From contig NZ_FNBU01000002.1 of the NCBI RefSeq assembly GCF_900102435.1, positions 124,001-188,000 on the forward strand: DNA of 64,000 nt, given 5' to 3'. Shown here piece after piece: positions 58,819-64,000 of this stretch. The position numbers and the translations under genes were made by a program. The notes below the pieces were generated by a model. It had not been told where the DNA came from, searched no databases, and saw only the letters and a program-made list of their open reading frames with translations. Origin of the DNA: Sporolituus thermophilus DSM 23256. Its GTDB lineage: Bacteria; Bacillota; Negativicutes; Sporomusales; Thermosinaceae. How positions within the stretch are numbered: the stretch's first letter is position 1; each line of letters opens with the position of its first letter.

Positions 58819-61437
58819 CTATTTTATTTGCCGGCCCATAATTTCTTGGGCGATACGAAGGGCGTCAGCCAGCTTGTCCGGCTGCTTGCCCCCGGCCTGC
58901 GCCATATCGGGGCGGCCGCCGCCACCGCCACCGGCGACCTTCGCCATCTCCTTGATAATATTGCCGGCATGTACTCCCTTGGCTACCGCGTCGGCCGTCG
59001 CCATGACGACGAAATTGACTTTTTCGCCGGTTACGGCGCCAAGAGCAACGACGCCTGAGCGCAATCGGTCACGCACCAAATCGGCCGTAGAACGGAGGTC
59101 GTCCATATCAGCCGCTTCCACCTGGCCGACTACCAACGCAACCCCGTTAATTTCCGCCTTATTAGTAAGTAAATCCTCAACAGCAAACTTGGCCAGCTTA
59201 GTCTTTAACGCCGCCAGTTCTTTTTCCAAATCCTTAACCCGCGCCAACACTCCGTCAATTCGCCCGACCAGGTCCTCAGGACGGCTCTTAAGCGCTAACG
59301 CCGCCGCCTGCAGAAGTTCTTCCCGGGAACGGATATAGTCAAGCGCTGCATGGCCGGTAACAGCTTCAATCCGCCTGATACCCGATCCGATACCTGTTTC
59401 ACTTACGATTTTGAATTGGCCAATTTCGGCTGTGCTGCTCACATGGGTACCACCGCAAAGTTCTTTACTGAAATCGTCAATGATGACTACCGAGACCCGT
59501 TCGCCGTATTTTTCCCCAAAAAGGGCCGTCGCTCCCATTTCCCTGGCCATTTCTTGCGTTGTCTCAATGCGGCCGACCGCAATATTGCGGAGGATAACCT
59601 CATTGACAATATTCTCTACTTCCGCCAGTTGCTCGGCCGTAACCGGGGCAAAATGGGAAAAGTCAAACCGCAAGCGGTCTGGCCCCACATAGGAGCCGGC
59701 TTGGTTGACATGCTCGCCTAACACCTTTTTTAGCGCGGCATGCAGTAAATGAGTAGCCGTATGGTTGCGGGAGGCATCGCGGCGTCTGGCCGCATCTACC
59801 GCCACTTTTACCGTATCGCCGGGTTTGATTATTCCTTCGGTAACGCTGCCCACATGGTAGATCGTGCCGTCAGGAAGCTTTCTCGCCGTTGCAACCTGGA
59901 TCTTGCCATATTGGGCCGTTATCGTGCCACTGTCGCCAACCTGACCGCCCCCCTCGGCATAGAACGGCGTCACATCAAGGATGAGTGCCACTTCCTGGCC
60001 GTCATGGGCCGCTTCGACAACCTTACCGTCCTGCAATACCAGGACAACCTTGGCGCTTTCGGCCTGCGGGTCGTACTTGAGCTCTTCCGCGACAAGGCCG
60101 GACAAATCGGGAATAATCACCCGCTCCTCATTCTCCTGGCGGGCGGCGCGGGCTCTTTGCCGCTGCTCATCCATGGCTTGGTCAAAACCGGCCTTGTCAA
60201 GTTCCATATCATGCTCAGCCAAAATTTCCTGCGTTAATTCCCACGGAAAACCAAAGGTATCGTACAGTTTAAAACCGGTGGCGCCGTCTAAAACGGTTTT
60301 GCCGCTCTCTTTTAAGGCACGGATATGGTTGTTTAAAAGTTCCATGCCTTGGACCAGCGTAGCGTTAAACCGTTCCTCTTCCAGTTGAACGACTTTTTTG
60401 ATGTAAGCTTTCTTATCATTGATTTCGGGATAAGGTTCGGCAAATATGTTAGCCACCACGTCAACAATATCAACCAGGAAGGGTTTCTCAATGCCCAGGA
60501 GGCGGCCGTGGCGGACGGCACGGCGCAAAATGCGGCGCAGCACATAACCCCGACCTTCGTTGGAGGGTAAAACACCGTCAGCAATCATAATCGTCAGGCT
60601 CCGCCCATGGTCGGCGATAACCTTGAGTGAAACATCCGTTTTAGCCGCTTCCCCATAAGTGACACCGGCAACTTTAGCCGTATGTTCAATAATGGGGAAC
60701 AACAGGTCTGTCTCAAAGTTGGAACGCTTATTCTGAAGTACGGAGGCGATCCGCTCCAGACCAGCCCCGGTATCAATGTTTTTCTTGGCCAGTGGCGTAT
60801 AGTTGCCCTCTTCGTCACGGTCATATTGGGTAAAGACCAGGTTCCAGATTTCCAAATAGCGGTCACAGCTGCAGCCTACACGGCAATCGGGCTTGCCGCA
60901 GCCCCGCTGTTCACCCAAGTCGATATGAATTTCCGAACAGGGACCGCATGGGCCTGGCCCGATTTCCCAAAAGTTATCTTCGAGGCGGACAATGCGGTCG
61001 GCCGGCACCCCCACTTCCTTGTGCCAAATTTCAAAGGCCTCGTCGTCTTCCGTATGGATCGTAATCCACAGCTTGTCCTTAGGCAGATTAAGGTGTTCGG
61101 TAATAAATTCCCACGCCCAAGTGATAGCTTCCCGTTTAAAATAATCGCCAAAAGAGAAATTTCCCAGCATTTCAAAAAAAGTATGATGGCGGGCCGTACG
61201 CCCCACATTTTCGATGTCACCGGTACGCACGCATTTTTGGCAGGTAGCAATCCGCGGATGCGGCGGCTTCATTTTACCGGTGAAAAAAGGTTTAAAGGGC
61301 GCCATGCCTGCGCCAATCAAGAGCAATGTCGGGTCATTTTCGGGTATCAATGATGCACTCGGCAATACGAGGTGGTCTTTACTGGCAAAAAACTGCAGAA
61401 ACTTCTTACGTAGCTCGTTTCCGGTCAAAACGATCAT
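58819..61437 (-). CDS. alaS: Alanyl-tRNA synthetase
   Basis: 872 residues. Class II core (LRKKFLQFFASKDHLVLPSASLIPENDPTLLLIGAGM ... VRTGDIENVGRTARHHTFFEMLGNFSFGDYFK), editing domain HTATHLL and CGGTHV, and C-terminal C-Ala domain ending GGGGGGRPDMAQAGG. A CxxxGC-type Cys set lies in RGCGKPDCRVGCSCDRY. No T-box leader is seen in the short upstream gap. Confidence 0.97.
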   Translation of the reverse strand: MIVLTGNELRKKFLQFFASKDHLVLPSASLIPENDPTLLLIGAGMAPFKPFFTGKMKPPHPRIATCQKCVRTGDIENVGRTARHHTFFEMLGNFSFGDYFKREAITWAWEFITEHLNLPKDKLWITIHTEDDEAFEIWHKEVGVPADRIVRLEDNFWEIGPGPCGPCSEIHIDLGEQRGCGKPDCRVGCSCDRYLEIWNLVFTQYDRDEEGNYTPLAKKNIDTGAGLERIASVLQNKRSNFETDLLFPIIEHTAKVAGVTYGEAAKTDVSLKVIADHGRSLTIMIADGVLPSNEGRGYVLRRILRRAVRHGRLLGIEKPFLVDIVDVVANIFAEPYPEINDKKAYIKKVVQLEEERFNATLVQGMELLNNHIRALKESGKTVLDGATGFKLYDTFGFPWELTQEILAEHDMELDKAGFDQAMDEQRQRARAARQENEERVIIPDLSGLVAEELKYDPQAESAKVVLVLQDGKVVEAAHDGQEVALILDVTPFYAEGGGQVGDSGTITAQYGKIQVATARKLPDGTIYHVGSVTEGIIKPGDTVKVAVDAARRRDASRNHTATHLLHAALKKVLGEHVNQAGSYVGPDRLRFDFSHFAPVTAEQLAEVENIVNEVILRNIAVGRIETTQEMAREMGATALFGEKYGERVSVVIIDDFSKELCGGTHVSSTAEIGQFKIVSETGIGSGIRRIEAVTGHAALDYIRSREELLQAAALALKSRPEDLVGRIDGVLARVKDLEKELAALKTKLAKFAVEDLLTNKAEINGVALVVGQVEAADMDDLRSTADLVRDRLRSGVVALGAVTGEKVNFVVMATADAVAKGVHAGNIIKEMAKVAGGGGGGRPDMAQAGGKQPDKLADALRIAQEIMGRQIK

Positions 61438-61527
61438 CCTCCACTAAAGCTTCAGGGAGCCCCATTTCTTTTAGGCATTATACATAATTTATGTACTATT
61501 GTCAATAATTGGTGCTTCCTGTCCGAT

Positions 61528-62553
61528 TTATCCCAGGATGCGAACCAGATGGCGGCCGAAGACCTTGGCCAGAGCGGCAACCGGCACACCAAGCAGCATG
61601 CCCGCAAGCCCTGCCAGTTCGCCACCGACAAATAAAGCGAAAATCACCGACAAAGGATGAAGACCCACATTTTCGCCCAGTACTTTGGGACCGATAACCG
61701 TACCTTCGAGCTGATGTATGACCAAAAAGAGCACTCCTACTTTCAGCGCCAGCCACGGCGACTCAAGCAGCGCCAGGGTCACGGCCGGCGACGCGCCGAT
61801 AACGGCGCCGAAATAGGGAATAACATCAAGAATGCCGGCAATAATGCCAATCATTAGCGCATACCGGACATTAAGCAAATATAATCCAAGACTCACCAGC
61901 AGTCCGACAATGATGGCCACCGTAATCTGGCCGCGGATGACGCCAGCCAGCACTTTATCCACGTCGCGAAGAATCATTACGGCTTCATGGCGCCAGTGAG
62001 GCGGCAGTAAAAACAGCAGTCTCTCCTTGATTTCATGCCAGTCATGGAGTATATAAAAGGATAAAATAGGCGTAATCGCCAAACCGATAAAATGGCTGAG
62101 CAAAGTAATGATGCCGCCGACCAGCCCGGAGACGAAGGCCTGCACTTCGCCTTGCATTAGAAGCAGTGTTTTGTCCAAGGCCTGGCGGAGGGAATATGGC
62201 AACATCGAATTTTGATATTGCCACTGTAAAACCTGCACTAACTCTTCGACGCGGGCAACAATGGCCGGGAAATCGCGGCCAAAGGCTTCAATTTCCCGGA
62301 TCAGCAGCGGAATGAGCCGGCTACCGCCAATAATAACAATACTAAATAAAACGACGTATACGACGGCAATAGCCCATACCCGTTTTAGCCCATGGTTTTC
62401 CAGATAACAGACGGCGGGATTTAGGAGGTAAGCGAGAAAAAAAGCAAGGATGAATGGATAAAGGCCACTACGCACCCGCCACAGAAAATAGCCAAGCAGC
62501 ATGAAAACAATCAGAATTATGCCCAATCGCAAAGTCCGCTTAGTAATCACCAT
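61528..62553 (-). CDS. AI-2E-family transporter (PerM/YrrI)
   Basis: 341 residues with about seven or eight membrane helices, including the family motifs GLAITPILSFYILHDW, VIRGQITVAIIVG and LEGTVIGPKVLGENVGLHPLSVIFALFVGGELAG. Members are annotated as AI-2 exporters or sodium-proton antiporters. Its place upstream of alaS matches Bacillus yrrI. Confidence 0.9.
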   Translation of the reverse strand: MVITKRTLRLGIILIVFMLLGYFLWRVRSGLYPFILAFFLAYLLNPAVCYLENHGLKRVWAIAVVYVVLFSIVIIGGSRLIPLLIREIEAFGRDFPAIVARVEELVQVLQWQYQNSMLPYSLRQALDKTLLLMQGEVQAFVSGLVGGIITLLSHFIGLAITPILSFYILHDWHEIKERLLFLLPPHWRHEAVMILRDVDKVLAGVIRGQITVAIIVGLLVSLGLYLLNVRYALMIGIIAGILDVIPYFGAVIGASPAVTLALLESPWLALKVGVLFLVIHQLEGTVIGPKVLGENVGLHPLSVIFALFVGGELAGLAGMLLGVPVAALAKVFGRHLVRILG

Positions 62554-62574
62554 TCCTTACACCCCAAAAAGAAA

Positions 62575-62592
62575 GGAGACCGTACGGTCTCC
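62575..62592 (-). terminator. Intrinsic terminator downstream of the YtxH-like gene
   Basis: An 18-base palindrome (GGAGACCGTACGGTCTCC) followed on the minus strand by TTTCTTTTTG. It lies directly after the stop at 62594. Confidence 0.75.
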
Positions 62593-62593
62593 G

Positions 62594-62788
62594 TCAATCC
62601 AATTTTTTCATCAACCGCCGGCGGGTACGGCGCGCCTGCCGCATTAAATCCCGGGTCGTAGCCTTGATCGTATCGGCGCTGCGTTCCACTAGGGGTTTTT
62701 TTTGCGGTTTCACCATGGGACCAAAGATGGCGCCTAGCACCGAACCTAGTAAGCCTCCCCAAATCAAACCTTGCCAAAACTTGCGCAT
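62594..62788 (-). CDS. Small YtxH-like membrane protein
   Basis: 64 residues. One glycine-rich membrane segment (WQGLIWGGLLGSVLGAIFGPMV, about 5-26) and a basic helical tail with many Arg/Lys. This matches the YtxH-type layout (short GxxxG helix, then a charged helix). It probably sits at the membrane, and its role is unknown. It starts 2 bases before the end of the zinc-ribbon gene upstream. Confidence 0.72.
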   Translation of the reverse strand: MRKFWQGLIWGGLLGSVLGAIFGPMVKPQKKPLVERSADTIKATTRDLMRQARRTRRRLMKKLD

Positions 62789-62790
62789 CT

Positions 62791-62982
62791 TTATCCCTCC
62801 TGTAAGTTTACAGCAGTATCCTGCAAAGGATTGTACAGAGTTAATGTTCCGTCTGTTTCCACGTTAAAGATTTTCACGTTTTCGCCACGAACCAAAAACT
62901 CGACACAACATTCGGAGCAGTAATACTGATCAGTGCCTACTTTACCGATAGTGCGCTGCCCGCAGACTGGACAAGCAGTCAC
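62791..62982 (-). CDS. Small zinc-ribbon protein
   Basis: 63 residues from a GTG with GGGGGTGGG upstream, giving MTACPVCGQRTIGKVG; the open frame to 63066 lies inside the PRC-barrel gene. CPVCG and YYCSECC form a zinc ribbon, followed by a beta-strand tail (GTLTLYNP). Function unknown; clustered with the PRC-barrel and YtxH-like genes. Confidence 0.72.
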   Translation of the reverse strand: MTACPVCGQRTIGKVGTDQYYCSECCVEFLVRGENVKIFNVETDGTLTLYNPLQDTAVNLQEG

Positions 62983-62998
62983 AGTCCCACCCCCACAA

Positions 62999-63508
62999 TC
63001 AGTTTTTCTCTTCGGTATGCAGGAGGTTTGCCATGGACGCAGGGACGATAAGTTTATCTTCGCCAACTACTTGCACCTGGGGCAACGGCATTATCGAACG
63101 ACCATAGACAAAATCGGTAAAGACTCCGTTCGATACTTCGTAAGCGGTTATTTCGCCTGTTTCCGGGTCAAAGGCAATATCGGCCAGCAGACCCAAATTA
63201 ACACCACACTCGGTAAATATTTGCTTGTCTACCACATCATGCAGCCGACAAGCTTGATCGATCCCCGGCATAGCCGTCAAATCGAGCAGCGCATCTCGGC
63301 TGCGCACCATAACAGCGTCGCGACCGATGCGAAATAAGTTCCGGAACAGGATACCTTGCCCATCGCTGAACCAACTGGTCTGATTGGTCACAATTCCTAA
63401 TACTGCCGCCCTGGCTAAATCCACAACCACTTCCTGAACCTCGCCAATCTGCGTACCCGTATCCAGTTCGAGTACCGGCAGGCCAATCAAATTCCGCAGT
63501 TTATACAT
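62999..63508 (-). CDS. Double PRC-barrel protein
   Basis: 169 residues with two PRC-barrel repeats: LIGLPVLELDTGTQIGEVQEVVVD (about 6-80) and KQIFTECGVNLGLLADIAFDPETGEITAYEVS (about 93-165). GGAGG precedes the ATG. In Firmicutes such proteins (YrrD-like) lie next to mnmA and alaS. They are thought to be RNA- or protein-binding. Confidence 0.85.
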   Translation of the reverse strand: MYKLRNLIGLPVLELDTGTQIGEVQEVVVDLARAAVLGIVTNQTSWFSDGQGILFRNLFRIGRDAVMVRSRDALLDLTAMPGIDQACRLHDVVDKQIFTECGVNLGLLADIAFDPETGEITAYEVSNGVFTDFVYGRSIMPLPQVQVVGEDKLIVPASMANLLHTEEKN

Positions 63509-63584
63509 AACCGGCCTCCAAAACAGATTGCAGTATTATTATGGCCAAAAACAAGGCGGTTTATTATTTTTATCATCAACATCA

Positions 63585-64000
63585 TCAACGTATCGCCTTG
63601 CGGATAATCCCGCCGCCGACCACCGTGTCGCCGTCATAAAAAACAACCGATTGTCCGGGAGTAATGGCGCGCTGCGGCTCGTCAAACCTGACATAAACCG
63701 CCCCTTCTCCCTCCGGCATCACCGTCGCCGGAGCTTCCCTGGCACTATAGCGAATCTTTGCCGCTACCCGCAGCGGCGAAGTAAGCTTGTCAATAGTGAT
63801 GAAATTTAAGTCGTCGGCAATTAGTTCACTGGCAAATACGTCCTCGTCGGAGCCGACGATAACCTCGTTCCGCTCATAATCCAGAGCCACGACGTACAGC
63901 GGTTTACCTACCGCGATGCCAAGCCCTTTGCGCTGGCCAACAGTGTAAAGCGGCAAACCCTTATGACGGCCAAGAATCCGGCCATGAGTATCAACAATAT
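63585..64000 (-). CDS. mnmA: tRNA-specific 2-thiouridylase MnmA (partial, 5' end off window)
   Basis: The visible 138 codons are the C-terminal part: VDTHGRILGRHKGLPLYTVGQRKGLGIAVG, then beta-barrel domains ending FYDGDTVVGGGIIRKAIR. The frame is open to the right edge. MnmA adds the 2-thio group to U34 of tRNA-Lys, Glu and Gln. The catalytic Cys and PP-loop lie beyond the window. Confidence 0.93.
   Translation of the reverse strand, partial: IVDTHGRILGRHKGLPLYTVGQRKGLGIAVGKPLYVVALDYERNEVIVGSDEDVFASELIADDLNFITIDKLTSPLRVAAKIRYSAREAPATVMPEGEGAVYVRFDEPQRAITPGQSVVFYDGDTVVGGGIIRKAIR

Noticed and set aside
61438-61527. T-box leader for alaS
   Set aside because: The gap is under 100 bases and lacks the T-box consensus and specifier stem.

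Overview
The window comes from the chromosome of an endospore-forming Firmicute that also builds type IV pili with the PilM/N/O inner-membrane platform of diderm bacteria. Complete spoIIIAA-AH, spoIVB, sigK and a yyaC-type gene, combined with pilABCDTMNO, a futalosine-pathway mqnE and moderate G+C, suggest the Negativicutes, most likely the Sporomusaceae (Sporomusa/Thermosinus/Pelosinus relatives). This is an inference from gene content, not a database match. Nearly every gene lies on the minus strand, so reading direction is from high to low coordinates.

Layout. 1-10.3 kb: a pilus operon in the order pilB-pilT-pilC-pilA-pilD-three minor prepilins-pilX-like-comFB-pilM-pilN-pilO (pilO runs off the left edge). 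Its 205-base leader carries a candidate sigma-H-type promoter. 10.3-12.5 kb: yqeG, a nitrilase-family amidase and aroE. 12.5-14.4 kb: an IS3-family element inserted just after the start of a tiny ORF. 14.4-26 kb: an accessory and regulatory mix. It holds a coiled-coil protein with 21-bp repeats, a zinc-ribbon flavoprotein, sigK, yyaC, a LysR regulator with a TusA-like protein, an HD hydrolase and a Na/Pi-type transporter that share a zinc-box-like palindrome, zur-znuCB, an NlpC/P60 hydrolase under a c-di-AMP riboswitch, mqnE and aroH.

26-39.6 kb: spoIVB and the long housekeeping run asp23-amaP-DUF2273-nusB-tsaD-like-small ORF-xseA-xseB-ispA-PAP2-dxs-tlyA-nadK-mnmM-argR-recN. 39.8-49 kb: pmbA, aroQ, pepQ, efp, a CD1247-type protein and the eight-gene spoIIIA operon, with a sigma-E-like promoter and terminators at both ends. 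49-51.5 kb: gntP and tpx. 51.8-64 kb: the classic alaS neighbourhood (mnmA, PRC-barrel, zinc ribbon, YtxH-like, AI-2E permease, alaS, ireB, aldo/keto reductase, ruvX, DUF1292, mltG, trmR, U32 peptidase, DUF4911, PbpI-like PBP).

Functional links. SpoIIIA (feeding channel), SpoIVB (protease that triggers pro-sigma-K processing) and SigK form a mother-cell/forespore signalling chain. MnmA, MnmM, TrmR and the U32 protein all act on wobble uridine 34 of tRNA. Dxs, IspA and MqnE feed isoprenoid and menaquinone synthesis. I did not find a clearly new multi-gene system, CRISPR array, tRNA or rRNA. The least explained signals are the pilB leader and promoter, the IS-split micro-ORF, two very small membrane proteins, a terminator-like hairpin upstream of yyaC, and a Zur-box-like palindrome at an unexpected place.
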